The position numbers were made by a program, and so were the translations under genes. From the NCBI RefSeq assembly GCF_007752345.1, contig NZ_CP036299.1:5150062-5214061 (forward strand): 64,000 nt of DNA, read 5' to 3'. The notes under the pieces were generated by a model. It was not told the origin of the DNA. It saw nothing but the letters and a program-made list of their open reading frames with translations, and searched no databases. Source of the DNA: Planctopirus ephydatiae. GTDB lineage: Bacteria > Planctomycetota > Planctomycetia > Planctomycetales > Planctomycetaceae. Shown here in pieces: positions 46,138-56,295 of this stretch. Within the stretch, counting starts at the first letter, position 1. Every line of letters begins with the position of its first letter.

Positions 46138-47092
46138 GATATCTTTCCTGATGTGCATGTTTTCCGCTGGGTGCATGTTTTCGAAGCGAATCAGAGGTGC
46201 CAGTTTTCAGAATCTTCGGACTATGCCACCTGGCTATTCCACCGGACTAACGATTCGACTGCCGGCCTGGTCAGAAGTCATTTCCTGAATTGGCAGCAGA
46301 GCACGCTACGGGGAAATACCGATCTCATCTCACAACCTTTACACCACTGAAATTGTGACATTGCTCTCGCAGAGCCACAGATTGATTCAAAAGGATTTTT
46401 TGGGCCGCCTGACAGACTTCTGGCTTTTGGAGCCCAATGCGTAACATCATAGGCTCCGTCTTCTTTGAGATGTTGCCAAAATGCCACACGGCGTCAAAGT
46501 CAGCGAATCTTTACAGAATTCCGCAATTGTTACAGTCTTGTGTCTGCACGACTGAACAGATTTGTGCAGTTCTCTTGACACTTTACCGGAAAAACAGTCT
46601 GTAACGGCCGTTCTCTCTCTGAAAATCGTCGACATGACAACTTTGTAAGGGGTGATTGATCGGGCCATCGGGTGGGATCAGCCACTCCAGTGAGCAGGGC
46701 ATGATCAACAAGTCTCGACAGATGCCCCATCGCGATGCAGAAAACTGCTCGATCCCATCGTCAAAGACAATCCCACGAAAATTCATCGATGCGGAGTCTT
46801 CCCCGGAGCAGAATTGCCACAAAGGCTGTCAATTCTTGCAGCTCCAGCAACTTCGTGAACCCAGGCGCTTGTATCGGAGTGCGCAGTTTTGGAGACTGAT
46901 TTATGGGGAAGTCACTTGTCAGTTTGGTAGCTGACTGGCAAAGGAAAGCTTCCTCAGATCAATTTTCGGTCTTCGATGCATAGGTTATTCCTGTCGATTT
47001 GGCCTTCTGTTTCAAAATGAAAATCTGGTTTTGGGGTTCATTGACTCCCAAAAAGCAATGCAGTCCCCTTTTCCGACTCGTCAGGACGAGAA
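46138..47092. other. 955-base gap between divergent genes, no gene supported
   Basis: Upstream of both the esterase (-) and the large kinase (+). Several short frames overlap each other on both strands without protein-like features. A TTGACA box at 46575 has no good -10 partner. No RNA gene recognised. It is large enough to hide a small RNA. Confidence 0.35.
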
Positions 47093-50000
47093 ATGCCCGC
47101 CGAGAATAGACCGGCATCATCGAATTCTCCCGAGAGCGTGCCCAAAGATGCCACGCCTGTGTCGATTCCTGTCATTTCAGCCCGTGAACGTTTGAACTCT
47201 CTCAAAGATCTGGGGCGCTACAAGATCGAGCGCAAGATCGGTCAAGGAGGCATGGGAACTGTCTTCCTGGCTAAAGATACGGAACTGAAACGTCTGGCTG
47301 CGATCAAGATCCTTCCGGAAGACAAAGCCCAGAACCCGATTCTTGTGAAACGCTTCCGTGCCGAAGCACAGGCAGCGGCTCAGCTACGCCACGACAACAT
47401 TGTGACGGTCTACGACAGCGGTGAGCAGGATGGGTTGCTTTACATTGCCATGGAATATGTCGATGGCCCAGATGTCTTTGATCTGATTCAAAAGCGCGGA
47501 CGAATTGCTCCCCGCAGGTCATTGGATATCATCCGCCAGACCACACTGGCTCTGCAGCATGCTTACGAGAAGAACATTGTTCATCGAGATATCAAACCAT
47601 CGAACCTGATGATCCGGCGGGATGGTGTTGTCAAAATCACCGATCTGGGTCTGGCCCGTTCGATTGATGAGACACTTGAAACAAATATCACGCGTGCCGG
47701 TACCACTGTCGGCACAGTCGATTACATGTCTCCCGAGCAAGCCCGCAATAGCAAGCTGGCCGATATCCGCAGTGATATCTATTCACTGGGGTGCACCTGG
47801 TATCACATGCTCACAGGGACAGCTCCTTATGCGGAAGGTGCTGTCACCAACAAATTGCATGCACATGCGGTCAAACCCATTCCCGATCCACGCGATATCA
47901 ATCCCGAAGTCCCTGAAGGATTTGTCGCTGTTCTGCAGCGGATGATGGCGAAGAAGCCAGCTGATCGATATCAGACACCTGCTGAACTTCTCAAAGATCT
48001 CGATGCACCCTCGCTGAAACGAGTCAGTGCGGCGGATGAGATTGCCCGCGAAGTGGCGCGAGAACTGGAATCCGATGAAGCTCTGACGTCTGCCAGGGAA
48101 AACGTTTCCAGTTCTGGTCGACAAAAACTCGCCACTTCGGGAGGACACCAATCGTCGTCTGGCGGGAACTCGCGACCTGTTGAACATAGAGAATCCCGAC
48201 CTGCTGAAAGTCGCGAAGAAGGTCATAAGCCCTCCACTTTGCCACCCCGGCGCGCACCGGCTGAGGGCGATCCTTCAGCCCCGATTTCTTTTGACTTCCG
48301 TAAGCTCGTCATCCCACTGGTGGCGATTGCAGGTGTGGGAGCACTCATCTGGTTCGGAAAGACATTGGCCGATTTTGGCAATGTCTTTGGACTTGGCAGC
48401 ACACCCGTACCGGCACCTGTGCAGGGTTCCTTCTTTCAAAACAATGGATCTGAGACGGCAGTCACCACTCCCACTCAGGCGACACCTGCCGAAGCGGCAG
48501 CCGGAGCAGACCAGTCCGCGACAGGTACGAATCCATCTCCAGGCCAGAATTCCGCTCAAGCTCAACAGGCCGGAGCGAGCAACAACATGTCTCCGACAAC
48601 CACGGCTCCGCCGATTGTGGCTGAACAAGCAAAGCTCCCGGAAGTTCCCAAACCCTCGCTGACAGAACTTCCCCGCTGGACACTCGAACCTTTTTCTCAA
48701 ACCGGTTTGCCAGTGATTACTGTCTCCACCTCGGCATCCGGCCCGGGGACAGCCAAAACCATCACGGAAGCGATCAAACGAATTACTCCTGCAGGCGCGA
48801 TCCTGAAGCTCTCCTCAAAAGAGCGTCACGACCTCCCCACAGGCTTATCCATTCGTACCGAACGGCTGTTGATTACGGGTGATCAAGGCTTTGCCACAAT
48901 TCATCTGCTCCCCGAAGCCGATGGATCATCCGAGACTACAGTAAAGAAAAGCACCGCTGGAGAAGCTGCTGCAGGAAATGGCGCAAAGCCACTCGTCCCG
49001 GGATTGACCATTATTTCTAAGCAGGTGCAGTTGGAGAAATTGCACTGGCTGGCGGAAGCTGATGTCTCGACGCGCCTGAATGCACTGGTTCGTGTCGAAT
49101 CCCCCCGGCTGACAATCCGTGAATCCTCGATGACAGCCCTCCTCGGATCCAATGCCAATCAAGAGCGTGCGCCGGAGAGTCTGCTCACTGCAGTTGACTG
49201 GCAGAACACAGCGAACGGTGCCACGTTCGACCGTGGCGGGCAGTTGCTGATCGATACGTTGTTCACTCGTGGTGCACAACTGGGGGCAGTCTCGATTTCT
49301 GGCGGTGCCAGTCAGGGCGTGCTCAGGCAATCTTTGTTTTTAGGTGGAGACGTTCCTCTGGTGCGTCTGAATTCTGCTGGTTCGAACGGCAGCCCAAATG
49401 TCGGCACCAATGGGTCCGAAGTTCGCCGGGCATTGCTTCTCCAGCACGTCACCGCCTTGACGAGTGATTCGATCGTTGAGATTACGCCACCTGCCGAAGG
49501 TCAACCTGTTGATGGTTTGTGGCTGGGTCTGTCGGAGAGCGTGTTTGCTGCGATGTCGACAGGTAAGAAGACTTCCTCGCTGATTCGAGCGGCTGGTTGG
49601 CCGCAGAATCCGAATCGTCAGGCCGATGAATCGCGCCTTGTCGATTTTTCGATTGCCAGCGAACGCAATCTGTGTTGTGGATTATCGAGATTATACGACT
49701 CGGGTGAAAGCACAGGGCTGCAGGTGACAGACCCTCTGACCTGGAGAAGGTTCTTTGCCACCGATTTTGATGGGCAAGCTCGACCAGCGTTATGGCCCGG
49801 GAATTCACTCCCTGTGAATCCTGCTGAAATCGAAAAATGGTCGCCAGCTCTGGTCGATACATCGGCGATCCCAGACGCTCCGCTCTCGAAAAACTCAGCC
49901 ATACTGGGCTGTGATGTCACTCTACTTTTGACCCCGGCATTGACCGATCAGAGTTGGTCAAAAGTTTCGACACCACTGCTCAAACTCAGGCAGCAACTGG

Positions 50001-51217
50001 ACACCGCAAACCCTAAAGAGACGACTGCACTCGATCTTGCCACTTACGGAAACGATCTGGGCCAGCTCCTTTCGCGGTCGGATATACCTCAGAACGGGCA
50101 TCTGGAAATCACCGGGTTTGGCATACGGACGATGACCCCTGTCATTCTCAAGAATCGACGGCTGATCCTCACGTTTAACTCTCCGCCGGATAAGGCCCCG
50201 CTGGTCATCCAGCCCAAACCTGCCGGGGATAAGAAAGGCCTCTTTGAAGTCGAAGGAGGCTCGCTGGAAATTCGTCATGCGGTTCTGAGAGGAGTTGGCG
50301 GTGGAAAACCAGCGCCCGAGAACTTCTTCGTCAGTCGAGGTGGCACCATCATCTGCCGCCATGTGAAAATCGAAGGCGGGATGACCGAAGACTGGCAACC
50401 GAAAGATATCTTCCATTTGACCGGCAGTGGCAAAGGCGAACTCAATCTGGGTTTTGTCGAATCCGTGGCTCAATCGCCCGGTCGATTCGCAACTTTGCAA
50501 GGTGTGCAATCTTCAGCCCTGCTGCTGCAAGCCGGCATTGTGAGTGGTGTGGCCAATTTTCATGTGGAGCCGGGACTCTCCAATGGTACAGACTGGCATC
50601 AGATCGATCTCAGGCATGCGACGTTATTGGCAGGAGAAGGTGTCTTCCGCCTGTTTGGCACCGCAGAGGATTTTCGCTATCCACCGGTGATCGCACCGGA
50701 TGATCAGCGGAAGTCAAAGCCCCAGGGCAGTGTTCGCATCGTGACGGATACAAGTATCCTGGGGAAACTCAGTGGTTTTGGTCGCTCAGGTCAGCCAGCG
50801 GCACTGATCGAAGTCCCCGAACTGGCTGATCTCACCCGCTGGGCCGAATGGCATAGTCGTGAAACAGCGATCGGGCCACTCCCTGATCTGCTGATTCGCT
50901 CAGCCAGACGGCAGATTCCTCTGGAATCGACTGCGTGGCAGAATGCCTGGACGAACCCCTCGAACACCAATCTGATCATGTCACCCGGGTTTGTGGCCTT
51001 TGCAAAGACCTTGCCGGGCCAGCCACGCGAGTGGAAAGAGTTGGTCACCAATCAGTTTCAGCTTTCAGCAGCCGCCCAAGCCTCCAAAGCGGGGGAAGGA
51101 GGACTCCCCCTGGGTGTCACGATGGAAGCACTGGAGGAAATTGGGCCGCTCAAGAAAGGGAAACCTGCCTCTTCAAATACAGAGAAGTCGAACACCAAAA
51201 CCAATCCTGGTTTTTAG
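47093..51217 (+). CDS. giant membrane-anchored serine/threonine protein kinase
   Basis: 1374 aa from ATG 47093, preceded by AGGACGAG. Kinase domain at residues 43-310: 'IGQGGMGTVF', Lys72 (AAIKIL), HRDIKPSN with Asp166, DLGLAR with Asp184. A low-complexity linker, then one membrane helix near 400-420 (LVIPLVAIAGVGALIWFG). The extracytoplasmic part (about 950 residues) starts with an A/Q/P/T-rich stalk and continues with repeated short strands of beta-helix type ('LLITGDQGFATIHLLPEADG', 'LTISKQVQLEKLHWLAEADV'-like units). Same design as the kinase at 9234-12740, with the external part longer. Target unknown. Confidence 0.92.
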   Translation: MPAENRPASSNSPESVPKDATPVSIPVISARERLNSLKDLGRYKIERKIGQGGMGTVFLAKDTELKRLAAIKILPEDKAQNPILVKRFRAEAQAAAQLRHDNIVTVYDSGEQDGLLYIAMEYVDGPDVFDLIQKRGRIAPRRSLDIIRQTTLALQHAYEKNIVHRDIKPSNLMIRRDGVVKITDLGLARSIDETLETNITRAGTTVGTVDYMSPEQARNSKLADIRSDIYSLGCTWYHMLTGTAPYAEGAVTNKLHAHAVKPIPDPRDINPEVPEGFVAVLQRMMAKKPADRYQTPAELLKDLDAPSLKRVSAADEIAREVARELESDEALTSARENVSSSGRQKLATSGGHQSSSGGNSRPVEHRESRPAESREEGHKPSTLPPRRAPAEGDPSAPISFDFRKLVIPLVAIAGVGALIWFGKTLADFGNVFGLGSTPVPAPVQGSFFQNNGSETAVTTPTQATPAEAAAGADQSATGTNPSPGQNSAQAQQAGASNNMSPTTTAPPIVAEQAKLPEVPKPSLTELPRWTLEPFSQTGLPVITVSTSASGPGTAKTITEAIKRITPAGAILKLSSKERHDLPTGLSIRTERLLITGDQGFATIHLLPEADGSSETTVKKSTAGEAAAGNGAKPLVPGLTIISKQVQLEKLHWLAEADVSTRLNALVRVESPRLTIRESSMTALLGSNANQERAPESLLTAVDWQNTANGATFDRGGQLLIDTLFTRGAQLGAVSISGGASQGVLRQSLFLGGDVPLVRLNSAGSNGSPNVGTNGSEVRRALLLQHVTALTSDSIVEITPPAEGQPVDGLWLGLSESVFAAMSTGKKTSSLIRAAGWPQNPNRQADESRLVDFSIASERNLCCGLSRLYDSGESTGLQVTDPLTWRRFFATDFDGQARPALWPGNSLPVNPAEIEKWSPALVDTSAIPDAPLSKNSAILGCDVTLLLTPALTDQSWSKVSTPLLKLRQQLDTANPKETTALDLATYGNDLGQLLSRSDIPQNGHLEITGFGIRTMTPVILKNRRLILTFNSPPDKAPLVIQPKPAGDKKGLFEVEGGSLEIRHAVLRGVGGGKPAPENFFVSRGGTIICRHVKIEGGMTEDWQPKDIFHLTGSGKGELNLGFVESVAQSPGRFATLQGVQSSALLLQAGIVSGVANFHVEPGLSNGTDWHQIDLRHATLLAGEGVFRLFGTAEDFRYPPVIAPDDQRKSKPQGSVRIVTDTSILGKLSGFGRSGQPAALIEVPELADLTRWAEWHSRETAIGPLPDLLIRSARRQIPLESTAWQNAWTNPSNTNLIMSPGFVAFAKTLPGQPREWKELVTNQFQLSAAAQASKAGEGGLPLGVTMEALEEIGPLKKGKPASSNTEKSNTKTNPGF

Positions 51218-51427
51218 AGTCGATCGCCTGACTCATCCTCGAACAAAAACTTCCCTGAAGAGATAGAGGATGATGAGAATGAAATTCAGATTAGGTTTGT
51301 TTTTGATTTACCGCTAAACTTTAACCAGAATTCAGAAGTGCACATGATTTATCAACCGGCGTCGATCGTTCGATGCTCTTCAAAAATTCAACAATCACCA
51401 GTTCATCTTCACTGCGGAGAATCTTCT

Positions 51428-52381
51428 ATGAATAGCTCACCCATTGCGGATCATCCCCTTTTCCCTTCGGCTCTGGCACAACGCGGCCCGTCCCGAAGTC
51501 GCAGTGGATTCACTCTCATTGAACTGCTGGTGGTGATCGCCATTATTGCCCTGCTGATTGCCTTGTTATTGCCTGCTGTTCAACAGGCCCGCGAAGCCGC
51601 TCGACGCACTCAATGCCTGAGTGCTCTGCATAACCTGATTCTGGCCTTCGAGAACTACGAAAGTGCCCATCGCTCCTATCCTTCCGGATGGCTCGATTCC
51701 GGCAATGTGTGTACCGAAGCACTTTCCTTCCCTGAACCTGCTCAAATTCCACTGGCAGGCAATCAGGTGCTCACTTTGACCAACTGGACCATGCCCGATT
51801 TCTGGGCCTGGAATGCTCTGGTACTGGCGCAGCTCGACCAATCGACCATCAACATCAACTTTGGCATCCCCAGGCTCGATTCCAACAACAGTTGCACGCC
51901 AGTCGCCCAGAATCTGCAGGCCGCACAGACCAAGATCGACATCTTTATCTGCCCCAGTGCGACATTGCCCAATGCCCGCCCGAACAACTACGGTTATTCC
52001 ACCTACCGTGGTGCTGCCGGTACTTCGGATTCCAATGGCCCCCGCTACAATGGCATGCTCTATCGCAACAGTGCCGTCGGCAAGCGCGACGTGACGGATG
52101 GCCTGGGCCAGACGATTGTCGTGGGGGATTCGCTCTTTGGCTTCTGGTCGGATGGTTACAGCTGCTGTGTTTCTTACCCGGATGGTCAGCAGCAATTGTT
52201 TGATTTCCATGCCGCCAATGGAACCATCAACCTGTTCTCCTTCGGCAGCAACCATGGCCAGATTGCGAACTTTGCGATGGCTGATGGTTCTGGAAAGTCG
52301 ATCTCGAAAGCGATCGACAGCACGATCTTCCGCGCCTTGCAGACACGCAATGGCCGCGAGAATGTTGGCGACAACTTCTAA
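51428..52381 (+). CDS. DUF1559 prepilin-type protein (H-X9-DG family)
   Basis: 317 aa from ATG 51428, with GGAG 9 bases upstream; the longer frame from 51338 is disfavoured. Leader ends in Gly before '[20 protein letters not shown]', then '[20 protein letters not shown]'. C-terminal '[19 protein letters not shown]' is the H-X9-DG motif. Follows the kinase on the same strand and is closed by a strong terminator. Confidence 0.9.
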   Translation: MNSSPIADHPLFPSALAQRGPSRSRSGFTLIELLVVIAIIALLIALLLPAVQQAREAARRTQCLSALHNLILAFENYESAHRSYPSGWLDSGNVCTEALSFPEPAQIPLAGNQVLTLTNWTMPDFWAWNALVLAQLDQSTININFGIPRLDSNNSCTPVAQNLQAAQTKIDIFICPSATLPNARPNNYGYSTYRGAAGTSDSNGPRYNGMLYRNSAVGKRDVTDGLGQTIVVGDSLFGFWSDGYSCCVSYPDGQQQLFDFHAANGTINLFSFGSNHGQIANFAMADGSGKSISKAIDSTIFRALQTRNGRENVGDNF

Positions 52382-52423
52382 TAGCTCGCCATCGACATGT
52401 TTTCATCGCTGGCTGAGAAAATC

Positions 52424-52461
52424 CTGGCGGCTACCACATGAGGGAGCCGCCAGATTTTTTT
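52424..52461 (+). terminator. strong intrinsic terminator after the DUF1559 gene
   Basis: CTGGCGGCT (52424-52432) pairs with AGCCGCCAG (52445-52453), followed by ATTTTTTT. Nine perfect G/C-rich pairs. Confidence 0.9.
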
Positions 52462-52498
52462 GACCAGGTCACTCTTATTCAAAGAAAGCTCTTTCGAA

Positions 52499-53473
52499 AT
52501 GCCTGCACCTCTTTCACGTCGGGAATGGATCGCGACCACTGCAGCCGCTGCCATGACTGCCGGAACGGCACTCACTTCGCAGACAGTTCTTGCTGAAGGA
52601 GTCAATTGGCAAGCCGAGGATGCCCCACCAAAAATCACTCGCCGGCAACCCATTGGCGTTTCGACCTATTCCTTCTGGCAGTTCAAACCGGATCAGAAAC
52701 TTTCAATTGAAGATTGCATTCAGAAATCTTCCGCCTACGGCTTCGATGGTGTCGAGATTCTGCACCGGCAGATGACGGACGAAACACCCGCTGGTCTGCG
52801 CTCCATCAAGCAAGTGGCACTTCGAGAAGGGATGCCGCTGGTTGGACTTTCGACCCATCAGACGTTTGTCTCTCCCAAGCCTGAAGTGCGTACAAAGAAC
52901 ATCGAACACACGATTCATTGCCTCGAACTGGCACACGATCTGGGCATTCCCACCATTCGCGTCAACACCGGCACCTGGGGAACACGCAAGAACTTCGACG
53001 ACCTGATGGCCCACAAAGGAATCGAGGAAGTTCTTGAGGGCTATACCGTTGACCAAGGATTTGAGTGGGTGATCGACGCGTTTGGTGAATGTGCCCGGGC
53101 TGCGGAAAAGCTGGGTGTGGTGATGGGGCTGGAAAATCACTGGGGGCTGGGCCGCACTGCGGATGGAGTGCTGCGGGTGATTGATGCGGTCAAATCTCCG
53201 TGGCTGGAGGCGACGGTCGATACGGGCAACTTTCTGGAAGAGCAGTACACGCAATTCGAAAAACTGTTGCCGCACGCCGTGCTGATACAGGCCAAGACTT
53301 ATTACGGCGGCGGGAACTGGTACACACTGGACCTCGATTACGGCCGCTACGCTCAGTTGATCAAAGCTTCGGGATATCGCGGATTTGTCTCGCTGGAATT
53401 CGAGGGCAAAGCGAATGCTTCCGTGGCCATTCCTCAAAGCCTCGCGATGCTCCGCGCTGCCTTTGCGGGGTAG
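52499..53473 (+). CDS. Tat-exported sugar phosphate isomerase/epimerase-type protein
   Basis: 324 aa from ATG 52499. The N-terminus carries a twin-arginine-type signal (SRREWIATTAAAAMTAG). The body is an AP-endonuclease-2/xylose-isomerase-like TIM barrel: 'YGFDGVEILHRQ' (E), 'GVVMGLENHWGL' (E), 'LEATVDTGNFLEEQ' (D) and 'GYRGFVSLEFEGKA' (E). Such exported barrels are common in planctomycetes and are linked to sugar breakdown; substrate unknown. Confidence 0.82.
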   Translation: MPAPLSRREWIATTAAAAMTAGTALTSQTVLAEGVNWQAEDAPPKITRRQPIGVSTYSFWQFKPDQKLSIEDCIQKSSAYGFDGVEILHRQMTDETPAGLRSIKQVALREGMPLVGLSTHQTFVSPKPEVRTKNIEHTIHCLELAHDLGIPTIRVNTGTWGTRKNFDDLMAHKGIEEVLEGYTVDQGFEWVIDAFGECARAAEKLGVVMGLENHWGLGRTADGVLRVIDAVKSPWLEATVDTGNFLEEQYTQFEKLLPHAVLIQAKTYYGGGNWYTLDLDYGRYAQLIKASGYRGFVSLEFEGKANASVAIPQSLAMLRAAFAG

Positions 53474-53922
53474 GACGGCGTGATGTTTGATGAGGTTCAA
53501 GAGGAGTGGTCAGAGTCAAATGACCTGGGGGCTGATGAAGACATCCGACACCAACCAACCATCCGCACTGACGTCAAATGTGACGTTGAGAAGCGTAAAG
53601 TCCACGCCCTTTCGCTGTTTTTGACTTTTTGGGCCATCAGGGTCGTGCTACCCAAGATCAGGTCAAGGGTTGTGACAGGGTACACGCATGGCGCGGCTTC
53701 GTGGCGATGCACGACGACCCAGTAACAACAAGTGGGGCACAAGTTGGCCGGGCCACCCGGACAGAAATCAATGGCGTGTTGTCGTTCTGTGTGGCATGCT
53801 TGCTCAGAGCCGCAAGCATGGCACTCAAGGCGCAGTTGACTCGTCAAACACTCTTGAATCGCGAAGTCCTTATGATCTCGGGGCAAACGAGGTCAGTGCG
53901 AGAGAACTTTGAGACTCGTCGA
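53474..53922. other. 449-base gap holding a palindromic repeat and degenerate sequence
   Basis: Contains palindrome copy 4 (53796-53819). The remainder has overlapping short frames on both strands with no protein character; it looks like decayed intergenic sequence. Confidence 0.4.
53796..53819. repeat. dispersed palindromic repeat, copy 4
   Basis: ATGCTTGC-TCAGAGCC-GCAAGCAT, identical in core to copies 1 and 3. The extended arm GTGGC/GGCAC carries one mismatch. Confidence 0.75.
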
Positions 53923-54465
53923 TTACTGGCTGATCGACAGCGACGAAATTTGCAGCGTGTAGCTGTCAGATATGGCCACTGTGCGCTGGGCTGACTCTTC
54001 GGAGATGACTCGTTTGATGTGCCGGTGGCAGGCCATGCAGCCACCCCCTGCACCGCAGGCCGAAATCACTTGCCGTACAGTCTGAAGTTCGCCGATCTGC
54101 ACCGATTCTCGCACCTGATCTTCCGAGACTCTCAAGCAATGACACAGGTACCGCCTCTGGCTCACCTGAGAAACCCGGCAAGCGGACTCTCGCCCGAATG
54201 TCGAATCGGTCAGGCAGGAAGTGCTGGCACCACAAGGAGTGCTTGAACCACAGGGAGTGCTGGCTCCGCAGGGTGTGCTGGCTCCGCAGGCACCTTCCAT
54301 CTCACAGTATTGCGGGCTGGGACACTCGGACGATTGTCCCGCGACGAATGGTGCGGAGGATGGTTCCAGAGTCGCTGAACCCTGTGAAGAATCACAGTGA
54401 CTCACCGTAGCGCAAGCCTCGGTGAGTGGCAGACGACCATCATCAATCGGGAAAGAAATCGTCAT
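53923..54465 (-). CDS. BFD-like [2Fe-2S] protein with N-terminal Cys-rich tandem repeats
   Basis: 180 aa from ATG 54465 (a TTG at 54471 precedes it). Residues about 106-153 form a bacterioferritin-associated-ferredoxin-like domain: ligands C108-x-C110 (YLCHCLRV) and C143-x2-C146 (CGAGGGCMACH), with 'SEDQVRESVQIGELQTVRQV' between. Ahead of it, residues about 60-84 are a run of 'CGASTPCGSSTPC' repeats with a Cys every six residues. The last 25 residues are polar. BFD domains pass electrons or help release iron from bacterioferritin; the repeats may bind metal. No bacterioferritin gene in the window. Confidence 0.78.
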   Translation of the reverse strand: MTISFPIDDGRLPLTEACATVSHCDSSQGSATLEPSSAPFVAGQSSECPSPQYCEMEGACGASTPCGASTPCGSSTPCGASTSCLTDSTFGRESACRVSQVSQRRYLCHCLRVSEDQVRESVQIGELQTVRQVISACGAGGGCMACHRHIKRVISEESAQRTVAISDSYTLQISSLSISQ

Positions 54466-54693
54466 GAACAAATTCAGTCCAACACAGGCGGGAGAATCAG
54501 GCTGGAGACTGCAATTGAGACTCAGTGTCAGAAGTCATAATTGAGTATTGGGGTTCCAAGAAGGATCGTCAACACTTTTTCGAAAAAAACAGCGATTGTT
54601 GTCAAAAATCGGTAAGCCACAAAGATGGCAGAAAATCATCGCAACTACCTACCCATAAATAAGATGGGATCATTTCCCCCAGTGACTTATCTC

Positions 54694-56154
54694 TCAGAAC
54701 AGGTTGACGACCAGCCTGGAGAGCTCGCGAAATTGCTGGGGAATCATCATCGAGGCCACGAAAAAAATGGCAATCGTCGCCACCCAGAGCAGTCCATCTG
54801 TGAACCGGCTGGGCTGAAGTGCGGGGTGGATTTTCTGGTAGCGGAAGTAAATCGTCGCGGCAGCAATCATCGGCAGTGTGATCGCCTGAGCGATCCCGCC
54901 CAGTTGCACCAGCAGCTTCGGATCATGCAGCACGAAGTAGAAGACCAGCGCCAGCACGGGAAAGAAGAGACAGAACCGCTGAATGATCTTGAGCCGCACT
55001 TTTGCGACTCCTGCTGGAGCTGCACCTGCCAGGATCACAAAGTCAGCCGCCAGCCGACTATTGGCTGCGCAGGCCAGGTAAAGCGTTTTGAAGAGGACGG
55101 CACCTGCTCCCACGAGAAACAGAATCCTCGTCCATGGGCCGAAGGGCCCGGCATACATATTGGCCAGCGTATTGATGAGCTGGCTCCCTTCGGGATGCAA
55201 ACCCTGAGGATGCAGCACGGCAGCTCCTAAGAGATAAAACGCCACAGTCGAAATGGTGAAGACGACCATACTGACCCACGCATCGAGCTGCATGACTTTG
55301 ATCCAGCCTTTCGCCCGGGCCTCCCATTCCGGCGAGCCATCATACCGGCCCACAAAGCGGGCATAGCCTTTCTCCAGGCACCAGTAGGGATAATAAAACA
55401 GCTCGGTCGCACCCACCCCGGTAATGCCAAAGACCGCAAAGGCAGTCATCATGCCCGCCGGGGGTGTTTGGAACTGAAAGCCGCTCGCCAGCTGATTCCA
55501 GGAGATCGAGTAGTCGGTCCACGCCAGAGCGGCGACAGCCAGCATAGTGATCGTCGTCACACTCACCACAATGATCGTGGTGAGCCATTCAATCCGACGA
55601 TAGCCCCCATGGTAAATCAGCAGCATGGCTGCCAGGCAGGTGACAATCGCCCAGACAAGTTCAGGACGAGCTGCAAACAGGCCTTTTGTCGCAGGCACGA
55701 GCTGCACAATGCCTGCTGTCATCTGTTCAGAAAATCCCGGGAACGCCAGTTGTAAAACCTGCCCGACACCGCCCGTCATGCCTCCTAACTGCATGACGGT
55801 GCAGAGCATCATTCCGAACCACCACCAGACGAGCCAATGCGTCGGAAAGATGCGCCCCGGCAATTCGTTGAGCGCCCCCAGTGTCGGCTTTCCCGACGAG
55901 ATGGCATATCGGCCCAACTCCACCTGTACGAAGACCTTGATCACACAGCTGAAGAGGATCAACCACAAGAAGACAAAGCCGTTTTTTGCGCCGAGAGATG
56001 TGGTGAGAATCAACTCGCCAGAGCCGACGATTGTTCCAGCGAGAATGATCCCCGGGCCAATCTTAAGGAGTGCTGCCCCGAGTGACCTGGGCGGTTCCTT
56101 TACATCTTCCGGCGGCAGTGCATAAGGATCGTAAGACGCAAGTTCTTCAGACAT
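54694..56154 (-). CDS. Nramp-related transporter with non-standard metal-site motifs
   Basis: 486 aa from ATG 56154 (MSEELASYDPYA). Eleven or so membrane helices. Helix 1 (GPGIILAGTIVGSGELILTT) aligns with the Nramp start, but DPGN reads GSGE; at helix 6, 'GITGVGATELFYYPYW' replaces the MPH motif. Ordinary Nramp proteins carry Mn or Fe with protons; family members lacking these residues carry other ions (Mg in NrMT proteins) or unknown ones. Substrate is therefore open. The DUF1080 gene follows upstream on the same strand. Confidence 0.8.
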   Translation of the reverse strand: MSEELASYDPYALPPEDVKEPPRSLGAALLKIGPGIILAGTIVGSGELILTTSLGAKNGFVFLWLILFSCVIKVFVQVELGRYAISSGKPTLGALNELPGRIFPTHWLVWWWFGMMLCTVMQLGGMTGGVGQVLQLAFPGFSEQMTAGIVQLVPATKGLFAARPELVWAIVTCLAAMLLIYHGGYRRIEWLTTIIVVSVTTITMLAVAALAWTDYSISWNQLASGFQFQTPPAGMMTAFAVFGITGVGATELFYYPYWCLEKGYARFVGRYDGSPEWEARAKGWIKVMQLDAWVSMVVFTISTVAFYLLGAAVLHPQGLHPEGSQLINTLANMYAGPFGPWTRILFLVGAGAVLFKTLYLACAANSRLAADFVILAGAAPAGVAKVRLKIIQRFCLFFPVLALVFYFVLHDPKLLVQLGGIAQAITLPMIAAATIYFRYQKIHPALQPSRFTDGLLWVATIAIFFVASMMIPQQFRELSRLVVNLF

Positions 56155-56295
56155 AGCCACTCGCTGAACATCAAAGAGTTCGTATTGATCGAGAAGTCCA
56201 CAGGAAATCCCGGCAAGCATAACGAATCATTGATGCTTTCGCGATGCGCCTTGAACCTCTCTCGTCGCTGTCAGCCTGAAGTTCATCGCATAGAG

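Noticed and set aside
46575..46603. TTGACA box as a promoter for the large kinase
   Set aside because: The matching -10 (TCTGTA) fits poorly and the site lies nearly 500 bases from the start codon.
46583..46934. Overlapping short frames on both strands in the 955-base gap
   Set aside because: They overlap each other, have no signal peptide or motif, and the composition is not codon-like.
53629..53994. 121-aa plus-strand frame containing CLLRAASMA
   Set aside because: The distinctive peptide comes from the palindromic repeat; the rest overlaps the BFD-like gene antisense.
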